DNA of 64,000 bases from positions 1-64,000 of the forward strand of contig JBCDKJ010000001.1 in the NCBI GenBank assembly GCA_038746745.1, given 5' to 3'. Within the stretch, counting starts at the first letter, position 1; every line of letters begins with the position of its first letter. A program made the translations under genes and the position numbers. A model generated the notes under the pieces. It was not told the DNA's origin and searched no databases. It worked only from the letters and a program-made list of their open reading frames with translations. Positions 53,035-61,599 of the stretch are shown here, piece after piece. Source of the stretch: JANQIO01 sp038746745 (GTDB taxonomy: Bacteria > Pseudomonadota > Gammaproteobacteria > Pseudomonadales > Halieaceae).

Positions 53035-53342
53035 CCCGGGTGGGACTAGCAATAATACCCGTTTTTTTACTCAAGTAAACCCTAGGAAGGTCACCTAAGC
53101 CTCTGTAAAATCGAAAAATTATCGGTGCTGCCGTTGCCCGAGCGGGCAGGGGATGTTCATGGGAGTGATGGCAGTCTGGTACGAGTACTGAGCAGACAGG
53201 GCGCTATGCAGCCTCAATGACTAACAAAGCTCAATAACTACAGTTTTATAACGATAGTCTGACCATCATTTTTGTGAGCCTGCGCGCTATCGGCGCAAGG
53301 GCCCGAGCAAGAGCCGCAGCGTCGGCCGGGATTGAAAACATT
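53035..53342. other. 308-bp region before the Ig-repeat lipoprotein gene
   Basis: Apart from the terminator at its left end I see no gene. The region 53095-53270 is AT-richer than the neighbourhood and probably carries the promoter, but no clear -35/-10 pair stands out. An open frame extends upstream of the lipoprotein ATG into this region but lacks a signal sequence at its start. Confidence 0.45.
53037..53068 (+). terminator. likely rho-independent terminator after bcp
   Basis: CGGGT (53037-53041) pairs with ACCCG (53057-53061), 15-nt loop, followed directly by seven T. The stem is short, so efficiency is uncertain. Confidence 0.5.
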
Positions 53343-56141
53343 ATGGAACTGCGGCAATTCAGGGTTGTGAATCGTGTCATAGCGGGACTCGTCGTTCTGC
53401 TGATCAGCGCCTGCGGTGGTGGCGGTGGTGGAAGTGGCGACCCCGGTTTTATCGGGGGCGGAATTGATGATCCAGGCAACGGTGGCGGTGCCGGGGCTGC
53501 CGCACTCACCCTGGCGCTGACCGATAGCGCTGGGAATCCCACGACGGTAGTGACGTCCAGCCAGCCCGCGACATTGACGGCGACCTATACTGCGACGGAT
53601 GGTTCACCCATTGCCCAGGAAATACTGACGGTTGCCACCACGCTGTCGTCTGTGCTGCCTGCTGGCGGAACACAGATTACTAATGAAAATGGCGTGGCGA
53701 CGTTCCAGATTCTGGCGGCGTCCAATTCAGGCGCAGACACGGCAACGGTGACCGTTGATGCCATATCTCAAAGCGTTAGCTTTAACATTGATGCGCAGCT
53801 CACGCTGTCTTTGACAGACTCCAGTAATAACCCCATCACCTTTATTTCCCAGGGCAACCCCGGCATTGTGACCGTGACGTCATCCGACTCTGCTGGTGTT
53901 CCGATTGAAGGCGAGTTGGTGACAGTAACGGCAACGGCGGGCAGCATCGCGCCCACCACCCGGCTCACAAATGCCAGCGGGGTGGCCTCGTTCGTTCTGG
54001 AGGCTGGTACTGGCTCTGGCGCAGGCACAGTCGCTGCGAGTGTAGGCAACCGCCAGGCGTCGACCAATTTTGAAATCGTCGCGCCAACGCAGGAAACCAA
54101 TATCTTGACGCTATCGCTCACAGACAGCGGCGGCACCCCGGTCACCAATATTACGAGCATCAGCCCGGGCGTATTGAACGTGCTCGCTACTGATTCATTT
54201 GGTCAGCCCCTGGCCGGGCAAATCATCAATGCCGTTTCTACCATCGGTGCTGTGACGCCTGAATCCGGCAGCGCACTTACCGACCTGAATGGGCTGGCGA
54301 CTTTTGGCATCACGGCAGGCACCACACTGGGCGCTGGAACCGTGAGCGCCACGCTTGGAGATGTTTCTGCCAGCGTGAACTTTCAGGTGGGCGAAGCAAA
54401 TCTGCGGGTCGGTCGTTTTGACGGCATGATGTTTATCGAAGGTGAAATTGATGCGGGCTCTACTTCTTTGCCCGCCGCAGGCTCCACACCGCTATCGGTG
54501 TCGGTCGTCGATGGTGATGGCAATCTGGTCACTACCGCGGTGCCGGTGCAGTTCAGTAGTGGCTGTGCCAGCCTGGATCCGCCGGCAGCGGAGATTTCAG
54601 CACAGGTCAACACTATCAACGGTGTTGCTACTTCCACCTATACGGCTTTGAGCGGCTGTGTGGGCACGGACAATGTCACCGCAGCAATCGTACAGGGCAA
54701 CATCTCCCCTGCGAATGTATCTTTGACGATTGCCAGCGCGGATGTTAATTCCATCGCTTTTATCTCCGCAACGCCAGAGAGCATTGCGCTGCGAGGCACC
54801 GGTGGTGTAGGCCGTGAGGAGGCCTCATCGGTAGCATTTCAGGTGCTGGATAACACCGGTTCTCCGGCCGCCAATGTTGAAGTGACGTTCTCGCTGTCTA
54901 CAACAATTGGTGGGCTGTCACTGACTAACACGACGGCCACCACGAATGAGCAGGGTATTGCTACCGCAATTGTGCTTGCCGGCGATGTATCTACGTCTGT
55001 GCGTGTGCGAGCTACTATTATTGCTGGCAGCGGTGCTGAGCTCAGTACGGTATCAGACAGTCTTGTTGTCAGCACAGGTCTTCCGGATCAGAACTCGGTC
55101 TCGCTGTCTTCCAGCCTGCTCAACCCGGGCGGTGGTAATGTGGATGGCGTTGAGGCCACCATTACGATCCGCCTGGCAGACAAGTTCAATAACCCCGTTC
55201 CAGACGGCACGGTAGCATTCTTTACTACTGAGTTTGGTGCAATCGATGATAGCTGTCTGCTGGCCAGTGGCAGCTGCACAGTCACCTGGCGCAGTCAGTC
55301 ACCGCGTTTGCCCCTAACGGCTAACTCAACCACAGGCGCCAATCCGTTCGTATCAACAATCAGTAATCGTACCTGCCCAACGCCGACCACAACCGGTATC
55401 CCCTGCGCAGAAGACCTTGGTCCCATCTACGGACGACGCAGCCAGATCACGGTTATCGCTGTCGGCGAAGAGGCCTTTGTGGATATCAACGGTAACGGGG
55501 TGTTTGATGTAGGTGAGCCCTTTGAGGATCTTCCGGAAGCGTTCCTGGATAAGAACGAGAACGGCATTTTCGATAATACAACTCCTCTATGCACCGCCGA
55601 CGCCACTACTCTTGCCGGGCGCGAGTGCGCAGAAGGCCTTGAGGAGATCTTCTTTGATTTCAATGAAGACGGTGTTTACAACGCGGGTAACGGTCTCTAC
55701 AACGGCTCTTTGTGTCCACAGGCGACGGCCGATGCGGGTCAGTGCTCGCGAGAACTCGTGCACGTGCGCGATGAGTTAACGCTGGTGATGTCGGGCGTAC
55801 AGCAGATCGCAGTGCTGGAGAACGGCACGACGCCGATCACGGGCTCTATTGACCTCACTACTGGCGACCGCAACTTCACCGTGGTGGTGGCCGACGAGTT
55901 TAATAACTTGCCGTCTGCCGGTGCGACGGTGGAGGTCATCGCCGATGCGTGCACCGTGCTCGGTGGTAATGGCACTGTGCCCAATTCCAATTCTATTGGA
56001 GCCTACACCACCACTTTTGTGGCGGTGGAAACTCCCGATAACGCCGCCGTCCTTCGCGGTTCGATCGAGGTGAGTATTGCTGGCTCCGTGGGTAGTACTG
56101 AGACCACGCTGGTGTTTCAGTGCACGGATGACATTAACTGA
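53343..56141 (+). CDS. large lipoprotein with tandem bacterial Ig-like (Big_1) domains
   Basis: A predicted surface or periplasmic lipoprotein of 932 residues. ATG 53343 yields a lipoprotein signal peptide with lipobox ISAC at C24 followed by a Gly-rich linker (GGGGGGSGDPGF). At least three similar ~95-residue Ig-like repeats follow (each starting LxLxLTDS), like the Big_1 repeats of invasin/intimin; more divergent repeats continue downstream. Near residue 710-800 there are calcium-loop-like sequences DINGNGVFD, DKNENGIFD and DFNEDGVYN. Adhesion or matrix function is inference. A strong terminator follows. Confidence 0.8.
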   Translation: MELRQFRVVNRVIAGLVVLLISACGGGGGGSGDPGFIGGGIDDPGNGGGAGAAALTLALTDSAGNPTTVVTSSQPATLTATYTATDGSPIAQEILTVATTLSSVLPAGGTQITNENGVATFQILAASNSGADTATVTVDAISQSVSFNIDAQLTLSLTDSSNNPITFISQGNPGIVTVTSSDSAGVPIEGELVTVTATAGSIAPTTRLTNASGVASFVLEAGTGSGAGTVAASVGNRQASTNFEIVAPTQETNILTLSLTDSGGTPVTNITSISPGVLNVLATDSFGQPLAGQIINAVSTIGAVTPESGSALTDLNGLATFGITAGTTLGAGTVSATLGDVSASVNFQVGEANLRVGRFDGMMFIEGEIDAGSTSLPAAGSTPLSVSVVDGDGNLVTTAVPVQFSSGCASLDPPAAEISAQVNTINGVATSTYTALSGCVGTDNVTAAIVQGNISPANVSLTIASADVNSIAFISATPESIALRGTGGVGREEASSVAFQVLDNTGSPAANVEVTFSLSTTIGGLSLTNTTATTNEQGIATAIVLAGDVSTSVRVRATIIAGSGAELSTVSDSLVVSTGLPDQNSVSLSSSLLNPGGGNVDGVEATITIRLADKFNNPVPDGTVAFFTTEFGAIDDSCLLASGSCTVTWRSQSPRLPLTANSTTGANPFVSTISNRTCPTPTTTGIPCAEDLGPIYGRRSQITVIAVGEEAFVDINGNGVFDVGEPFEDLPEAFLDKNENGIFDNTTPLCTADATTLAGRECAEGLEEIFFDFNEDGVYNAGNGLYNGSLCPQATADAGQCSRELVHVRDELTLVMSGVQQIAVLENGTTPITGSIDLTTGDRNFTVVVADEFNNLPSAGATVEVIADACTVLGGNGTVPNSNSIGAYTTTFVAVETPDNAAVLRGSIEVSIAGSVGSTETTLVFQCTDDIN

Positions 56142-56171
56142 CGCAGGGGTCGCCTGTGCGTTTCCGTGGAT

Positions 56172-56196
56172 AAGGGGCTTAGGCCCCTTTTCTTTT
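56172..56196 (+). terminator. rho-independent terminator after the lipoprotein gene
   Basis: AAGGGGC and GCCCCTT arms with loop TTAG, followed by TTCTTTT. Classic short, GC-rich stem with a T-rich tail, 31 bp after the stop codon. Confidence 0.85.
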
Positions 56197-56252
56197 GCGC
56201 AATAAACTACAAACTATTAGGCTATAGTCAGAGGCTCTTTGAGGAACTAAGC

Positions 56253-57500
56253 ATGGCTGAGTGCCCGCATTTTGATCTTACGTCGCCCGAGACCTTCGTC
56301 GGCGGTATGCCGAGGGAAACCTTCGCCTGGTTGCGGCGCGAGCAGCCCGTGTATTGGCACGAGGAACCCAACGGCGGGCGCGGTTTCTGGGCGGTGACGC
56401 GCCAGGCAGACATCGACTATATCTCCAAGAACCCGCAAATCTTTTCCTCAGAGGTAGAGACCTGCTTTCTTCACGAGCATGACGACGAAACGCTACCGAT
56501 GATGCAACTGCAGATGATTAATATGGATCCGCCCAAGCATCTGAAGTTCAGGCGACTGATTCGCAACGCTTTTACGCCCCGCGCGGTCGACGCTTACGAG
56601 CAGCGTTTCCGTGAAGTGGCCAGGGACATCCTCGACCGTGCCTGCTCCGACAATCACTGCGAGTTTGTCGAAGATGTAGCGGCAGAACTTCCACTGATTG
56701 CTATCTGCGAGCTCATGGGTGTTCCGCTGGAGCAGCGTACGCGATTGTTTGAGCTGACTAACATCATGTTGGGTATGGATGATCCCGAACTCGCTACCAC
56801 CGAAGAAGAAGGCATGATGGCGATGATCGAGATGTTCGGCATTGCCCAGGGCGTCGCTGCAGCGCAGAAGGAAAACCCTCATGACGATATTGTGCGAACG
56901 CTGCTGAGCGGCACTATTGAGGACGAGCCGCTTACCGAGGAGCAGTTCTGTCACTTTTTCATGCTGCTTATTGTGGCGGGAAATGAGACCACCCGTACCG
57001 TCACCAGCCATGGCATGCGACTGCTGATAGAGAGCGGCCAGTACGCTGTGCTGCAGCAGGATCCGTCCCTGCTCGAAGGGGCAGTAGAGGAGTTTCTGCG
57101 CTACAACCCCGCTGTGATCGCATTCCGGAGGACCGCGCTTGAGGATGCCGAGGTTGGCGGCCAGAAGGTGCTCAAGGGCCAGAAAGTGCATATGTTCTAT
57201 GGCGCTGCCAATGCGGACGAATCCGTTTTCAGTGACCCCGACACCTTTGACATCACGCGAGCCTCTCGCGAAGACGTGCGCAACAGCCATCGCGCGTTCG
57301 GCGTAGGCCAGCACTTCTGCCTGGGTTCCCATCTGGCCCGCCTTGAACTGCGCGTTATCTTTCAGGAAATTCTGAATCGTATATATGAGCCGGCGTTCGA
57401 CGGTGAGATCAACTGGCTGCGTTCCAGCTTTATCAACGGCATCAAGAAAATGCCTATTCGCTTCACCACCAAACCCAGCGAGCAGCGTCAGGCGTCCTGA
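56253..57500 (+). CDS. cytochrome P450
   Basis: Soluble bacterial P450 of 415 residues. The I-helix oxygen-activating motif is AGNETTRT, the ExxR pair is in VEEFLRYNP, and the haem cysteine is C356 in FGVGQHFCLG. The N-terminal PETFVGGMPRETFAWLRREQPVYWHEE resembles CYP families acting on steroids or terpenoids in actinobacteria and proteobacteria; substrate unknown. No ferredoxin or ferredoxin reductase gene is next to it. It heads a four-gene group with a quinone oxidoreductase, a GST-like protein and a SnoaL-like protein. Confidence 0.93.
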   Translation: MAECPHFDLTSPETFVGGMPRETFAWLRREQPVYWHEEPNGGRGFWAVTRQADIDYISKNPQIFSSEVETCFLHEHDDETLPMMQLQMINMDPPKHLKFRRLIRNAFTPRAVDAYEQRFREVARDILDRACSDNHCEFVEDVAAELPLIAICELMGVPLEQRTRLFELTNIMLGMDDPELATTEEEGMMAMIEMFGIAQGVAAAQKENPHDDIVRTLLSGTIEDEPLTEEQFCHFFMLLIVAGNETTRTVTSHGMRLLIESGQYAVLQQDPSLLEGAVEEFLRYNPAVIAFRRTALEDAEVGGQKVLKGQKVHMFYGAANADESVFSDPDTFDITRASREDVRNSHRAFGVGQHFCLGSHLARLELRVIFQEILNRIYEPAFDGEINWLRSSFINGIKKMPIRFTTKPSEQRQAS

Positions 57501-57502
57501 GC

Positions 57503-58489
57503 GTGCGCGCGGTAACCGTGGCTGCGCCAGGTGGCCCAGATTCCCTGGTTGTGTCGGAGCTGGACACGCCGACGCCGCAAGCTGATGAAGTCCTTATTGA
57601 AGTCGCAGCGTCCGGCGTAAACAGGGCAGATATATTGCAGCGTCAGGGTTTTTATCCCTCGCCGCCGGGGGCGCCAGACTGGCCCGGCCTGGAGGTCTCA
57701 GGTCGCATTGCTGCTATCGGCAAAAGCGTTGATCGCTGGCGGCAGGGAGACGCGGTATGCGCGTTGCTGCCAGGGGGCGGGTATGCAGAGTACGTCTGTG
57801 TTGCTGCATCCTGTTGTTTGCCCGTGCCTGCCGAACTATCTGTGATCCACGCAGCTGCACTACCCGAAACCGTTCTGACCGTGTGGTCCAATCTTATGGA
57901 TCGCGCCGCTGTGCAACCCGGAGAAACAGCGCTGATACACGGAGGTAGCAGCGGTATTGGCACCACAGCCATTCAAATATTGTCTGCCTTCGGCTGCACA
58001 GTCTATTGCACCGCAGGCTCGGCAGAGAAACAGCAAGCTTGCGAGGCTCTGGGCGCAGCGCGCTGCATCAACTATCGCGACCAAGACTTTGTGGATGAGT
58101 TGCGGGAGGAGACCGATGGCCGCGGGGTGGACGTGATTCTGGACATGGTCGGTGGCGACTATATTAATCGCAATATCGATATCGCGGCGGTGGAAGGTCG
58201 CATCGTGAACATCGCCTATCAAGCGGGCGCGCAGGTTGAGGTGAATCTCCTGCCCGTAATGCTGAAGCGGCTAACACTCACTGGGTCTACGCTGCGCGCC
58301 CGAGATGCCGCATACAAGGCAGCCCTGGTGCAAACTGTGCGTGAGCGCGCCTGGCCATGGCTGCATAGTGGTGCTTTGAGACCCGTTGTGCATGCCACTT
58401 TCTCGCCGTCGGAAGCGGGGGAGGCGCACCGAGTCATGGAGTCCAGTAAGCATATTGGCAAGCTGCTGTTAGACTGGACCCGCATATGA
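57503..58489 (+). CDS. NAD(P)H:quinone oxidoreductase, PIG3-like
   Basis: Zinc-free medium-chain dehydrogenase/reductase of 328 residues. Shows the QOR pattern: ASGVNRADILQRQGFYPSPPGAPDWPGLEVSGRI, then the dinucleotide-binding GGSSGIGTTAIQ. It reduces quinones or enones with NADPH. GTG 57503 lies two bases after the P450 stop, so the two are cotranscribed. The stop overlaps the next ATG by four bases. Confidence 0.92.
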   Translation: MRAVTVAAPGGPDSLVVSELDTPTPQADEVLIEVAASGVNRADILQRQGFYPSPPGAPDWPGLEVSGRIAAIGKSVDRWRQGDAVCALLPGGGYAEYVCVAASCCLPVPAELSVIHAAALPETVLTVWSNLMDRAAVQPGETALIHGGSSGIGTTAIQILSAFGCTVYCTAGSAEKQQACEALGAARCINYRDQDFVDELREETDGRGVDVILDMVGGDYINRNIDIAAVEGRIVNIAYQAGAQVEVNLLPVMLKRLTLTGSTLRARDAAYKAALVQTVRERAWPWLHSGALRPVVHATFSPSEAGEAHRVMESSKHIGKLLLDWTRI

Positions 58490-59259
58490 CAGATTCTGCA
58501 AACACCATCAGCTATGCGAGCGTAGCAACCGCCAGGGCAACCCCGGGTTTGAGGCTGGTGGTGAGCGAGGGTGTACCTGGACCCTGGGGCGAGGCGATCA
58601 AGTCGGTTCTGGCTTACAAGAAGCTGGACTATTTGCTGGCAGGGCAAGAGGTCGGCGGCGACAACCTGGAACTCGTGAGCTGGACTGGACAGGCCAGTGC
58701 GCCGGTGCTGGCTTGGGATGACCTGCCGCCCTGTACCGCCTGCGTGGATCAGGTGTTACTGGCCGAGCAACTGGCACCAGATCCTGCCTTGTTGCCCCGG
58801 GATCCTGGTTTGCGCAGCGAGGCATTAGGCATACTGTTTGAAATGGCTGGACGTTATGGGGTGGGGTGGCAGCGCCGATTACAGATTACCCAGGCGGTGC
58901 TGGCGAGTGGTCAGGCACCGCCCATGATGCAGACAATGGCTGCCCGCTATGGCTATAGTGAAGAGGCAGCTGCGTCTGCCCCTGCTGAGATAGCGTCTCG
59001 GCTGGATTGGTTGGCCGAGCGTTTGGGACAGCAGAAACAGCACAAGAGCCGCTATTTAGTAGGGCAAGCGCTCACAGCAGCCGATCTCTACGTTGCTAAC
59101 TTTATCGGCGTACTCTCTCCGCTGCCTCACGAATTGAATCCCATGCCTGCGCCGATGCGTGCATCCTACAGTCTGCCGGGTCCAACAGTGCCAGGAGAAC
59201 TGCTCAGCTTCCGAGATTTCGTGTATGCGGAGCACATAGAAACGCCACTAACGTTCTAG
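58486..59259 (+). CDS. glutathione S-transferase-like protein
   Basis: Weakly recognisable GST-fold protein of 257 residues. The N-terminal part (LRLVVSEGVPGPWGEAIKSVLAYKKLDY then APVLAWDD) looks like a thioredoxin-fold domain without its usual catalytic cysteine or tyrosine clearly placed; the C-terminal part (YLVGQALTAADLYVANFIG) matches the GST C-terminal N-capping motif. Overlaps the quinone oxidoreductase gene by four bases. Confidence 0.75.
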   Translation: MTDSANTISYASVATARATPGLRLVVSEGVPGPWGEAIKSVLAYKKLDYLLAGQEVGGDNLELVSWTGQASAPVLAWDDLPPCTACVDQVLLAEQLAPDPALLPRDPGLRSEALGILFEMAGRYGVGWQRRLQITQAVLASGQAPPMMQTMAARYGYSEEAAASAPAEIASRLDWLAERLGQQKQHKSRYLVGQALTAADLYVANFIGVLSPLPHELNPMPAPMRASYSLPGPTVPGELLSFRDFVYAEHIETPLTF

Positions 59260-59267
59260 GAGCCGCT

Positions 59268-59720
59268 ATGTTGTCATTACAGGATATTTCCGACCGTCTG
59301 GAAATTGAAGATTTGTGCTACCGCTATGCAGAAATCATCGACGGCAAGGACTTTGACGCGCTGCGGGACGATGTATTTACCGAAGATGCGCACATTGATT
59401 ATAGCGTTTTTGGAGGTTCGGTCGGCGGACTTGAAGAGACCATTGCGTTTCTCAAGCAGGCGCTAACGAAAGAAGCTTTCCCTTACCATCAGCATCTGAA
59501 CGCCAACATACGGGTGCAGCTCGATGGTGACACCGCGTCAGCCCGCGTGATGTGCTTCAACCCACAGGAACTCACCATGCCAGGCGGCGATAGTCAGCTG
59601 TTTATGCTCGGATTGTGGTACGTGGACAAGTATCGTCGTACCGATAAAGGCTGGCGGATTGCCTCACGGGTGGAGGAAAAGAGCTGGACCTTCAACACTC
59701 CGGAATTTATGGAGTTCTAA
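59268..59720 (+). CDS. SnoaL-like / NTF2-fold protein
   Basis: A 150-residue small cone-shaped fold protein (LEIEDLCYRYAEIIDGKDFDALRDDVFTEDA pattern). Members act as isomerases, dehydratases or hydrolases on polyketide- and steroid-like rings, or simply bind ligands. The ATG is 8 bp after the GST-like stop; it closes the P450 group. Function cannot be assigned. Confidence 0.82.
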   Translation: MLSLQDISDRLEIEDLCYRYAEIIDGKDFDALRDDVFTEDAHIDYSVFGGSVGGLEETIAFLKQALTKEAFPYHQHLNANIRVQLDGDTASARVMCFNPQELTMPGGDSQLFMLGLWYVDKYRRTDKGWRIASRVEEKSWTFNTPEFMEF

Positions 59721-59724
59721 TGCA

Positions 59725-59757
59725 GTTCCAACGAAGTTCCAATGGCGTTCCAATGGA
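59725..59757 (+). repeat. three 11-bp tandem repeats after the SnoaL-like gene
   Basis: GTTCCAACGAA, GTTCCAATGGC and GTTCCAATGGA lie directly after the stop codon, with a further GTTCTAG nearby. Non-coding; role unknown. Confidence 0.75.
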
Positions 59758-59793
59758 GGTCTGAAGTTCTAGAGAACGCTGTGCTGTCGTCAG

Positions 59794-60294
59794 TCAGGCG
59801 ACGTTACTGCTGGTCGGCTGGGATTGTGCGTCTGACAGACCTATCGCCTTGACGCAGCGTCCCAGTGCCTGTTCCAGATCAAGCAGGGCCTCATCGCCCA
59901 CCTGTTCAGCATAGTAGCGGCGAACCTCCAGCACAGCGTCAATGCTGTCCCGCATGAGATCCAGTCCGCGCTGGGTGGGGCGTATCTTCTTTGCTCGGCG
60001 GTCGCTGCCGTCGATATCCCTGACTATGTAGCCGATACGTTCCATTTCCTTAAGCATCTTGCCCATGGCTTGCTGGGTGACGTGGGCGCGCTCTGCAAGC
60101 TCCGTCACTCGCACCGCTCCCTGGCTGAGGTTAGCGAATACCGCGGCGTGTGAAGGCCTTATTTGAGGGTGACCTCGCTGCTGAAGTAGCTCGATAACGC
60201 GGCGTTCGAAGTCGCGTCCAAACTCAAGCAGGTAGCGTCCCAAGTCTATTGCCAGCCGCTCCGGACTCTTGGCGTCTGTACTCTGGTTGTCCAT
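59794..60294 (-). CDS. MarR-family transcriptional regulator
   Basis: Winged-helix regulator of 166 residues. Domain core: VRVTELAERAHVTQQAMGKMLKEMERIGYIVRD, then the wing SDRRAKKIRPTQRG. ATG 60294 is preferred; an upstream in-frame ATG adds 14 unrelated residues. It is convergent with the P450 group, a common place for a local repressor responding to phenolic ligands, but its target is not shown by sequence. Confidence 0.9.
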   Translation of the reverse strand: MDNQSTDAKSPERLAIDLGRYLLEFGRDFERRVIELLQQRGHPQIRPSHAAVFANLSQGAVRVTELAERAHVTQQAMGKMLKEMERIGYIVRDIDGSDRRAKKIRPTQRGLDLMRDSIDAVLEVRRYYAEQVGDEALLDLEQALGRCVKAIGLSDAQSQPTSSNVA

Positions 60295-60373
60295 GATGTC
60301 GCAACTCCTGCGCGCTAATGCGATAGGAACGCGCATGGCATAACTGTACAGCCGCTGTTCAACCTTTGCCAGT

Positions 60374-60410
60374 GCGGATGACCACGTACTTCCAGGGGGT
60401 TATCATCCGC
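60374..60410. promoter_or_regulatory. inverted repeat between marR-type gene and xthA
   Basis: GCGGATGA and TCATCCGC, perfect 8-bp arms 21 nt apart, lie in the 144-bp divergent gap. A TATCAT within the right arm could serve as the -10 of the exonuclease gene. Possible operator; not recognised. Confidence 0.35.
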
Positions 60411-60438
60411 GGCTTCCTCAGGCTTTCCGACGTTAAAA

Positions 60439-61221
60439 ATGGCAAAAATCATCACCTGCAACACCAACGGCATCCGCGCCGCTGCGCGCAAAGGATTTTT
60501 CGAGTGGCTGGAGAAGCAGTCCGCAGATGTCGTATGCATTCAAGAAACCAAAGCACAGGTTCATCAGCTTGGTGACCCTGTCTTTTCCCCTTCTGGCTAC
60601 CACTGCTTCTATAACGATGCCCAGAAACCAGGCTACAGCGGCACCGCTGTGTTTAGCCGCATCAAACCACGCAAAGTAATAACCCGATTGGGGTGGGATC
60701 CCGCCGACAACGAGGGGCGTTATATGCAGTTGGATTTCGACGGCCTGAGCGTTGTGTCTCTATATATGCCATCGGGGTCCAGCAGCGACGCTGCGCAGCA
60801 GAAAAAGTACGTTTTCATGGACGCTTTCTACGAGCATTTACGGGCGTTGCGCCGGAAGCGGCGCGAATTCATTATTTGTGCGGACTGGAATATTTGCCAC
60901 AAAGAGATCGATCTGAAGAACTGGCGAAGCAATCGTAAGAATTCAGGGTTTCTTCCGGAAGAGCGGGCCTGGCTTGATCGCGTCTATGATGAGCTTGGAT
61001 ATCTGGATTCCTTCCGCCTGATCAATCATGAGCCAGAACAGTACACCTGGTGGTCCAACCGCGGACAGGCCTGGGCCAAGAACGTGGGCTGGCGTCTGGA
61101 CTATCAAATGGTCACCCCGGGATTGCGCGACTCGGTTCGGGCCGGATCTATCTATCGTGAAGAGCGATTTTCAGATCATGCTCCGCATACGATGCTGTTT
61201 GATTGGGCTATAGAGCCTTGA
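60439..61221 (+). CDS. xthA: exodeoxyribonuclease III
   Basis: AP endonuclease/3' exonuclease of base-excision repair, 260 residues. Motifs: ITCNTNGIRAA, VCIQETKA (metal-binding Glu), GYSGTAVFSR, ADWNICHKEIDL and FSDHAPHTM (catalytic His). The next gene is yajC, 35 bp on. Confidence 0.94.
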   Translation: MAKIITCNTNGIRAAARKGFFEWLEKQSADVVCIQETKAQVHQLGDPVFSPSGYHCFYNDAQKPGYSGTAVFSRIKPRKVITRLGWDPADNEGRYMQLDFDGLSVVSLYMPSGSSSDAAQQKKYVFMDAFYEHLRALRRKRREFIICADWNICHKEIDLKNWRSNRKNSGFLPEERAWLDRVYDELGYLDSFRLINHEPEQYTWWSNRGQAWAKNVGWRLDYQMVTPGLRDSVRAGSIYREERFSDHAPHTMLFDWAIEP

Positions 61222-61256
61222 TACATTAGCGCCCTCGTTTTAGCAGGGTTTTTTCA

Positions 61257-61589
61257 ATGAGTTTGCTGATACCCAGCGCCCAGGCGCAGACTGCCAATCC
61301 AGCACCGGCGGGGTTCGACGCGTTTCAGCTCGTCTTCTTTATCGGCCTTTTTGTGCTGTTCTATTTTGTCGCCATCCGGCCCCAGCGAAAGCGCCAGAAA
61401 GAACACTCGGATATGGTGTCAGCGCTTGAGAAGGGCAACGAGGTGATCACCGCCAGCGGCATGCTGGGCAAAATCACGCGACTGGAAGACAATTTCGTGG
61501 TTCTCCAGGTAGCAGACAATGTTGAACTCAAGTTTCAGCGTAGCTACATCAACGCCGTTTTACCCAAGGGCACCCTAAAGTCCATCTGA
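61257..61589 (+). CDS. yajC: preprotein translocase accessory subunit YajC
   Basis: Small inner-membrane partner of SecDF, 110 residues with one membrane span at about 20-42 (FQLVFFIGLFVLFYFVAI), then RPQRKRQKEHSDMVSALEKGNEVITASGMLGKI. Usually found before secD; here secD and secF are not adjacent, which is unusual. The ATG has only a weak AGGG ribosome site. Confidence 0.93.
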   Translation: MSLLIPSAQAQTANPAPAGFDAFQLVFFIGLFVLFYFVAIRPQRKRQKEHSDMVSALEKGNEVITASGMLGKITRLEDNFVVLQVADNVELKFQRSYINAVLPKGTLKSI

Positions 61590-61599
61590 GCACTGGCAC

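Noticed and set aside
61232..61254. Terminator between xthA and yajC (CCCT/AGGG with six T)
   Set aside because: The stem is only four base pairs with a nine-base loop and the T-run ends two bases before the yajC start codon; too weak to call.
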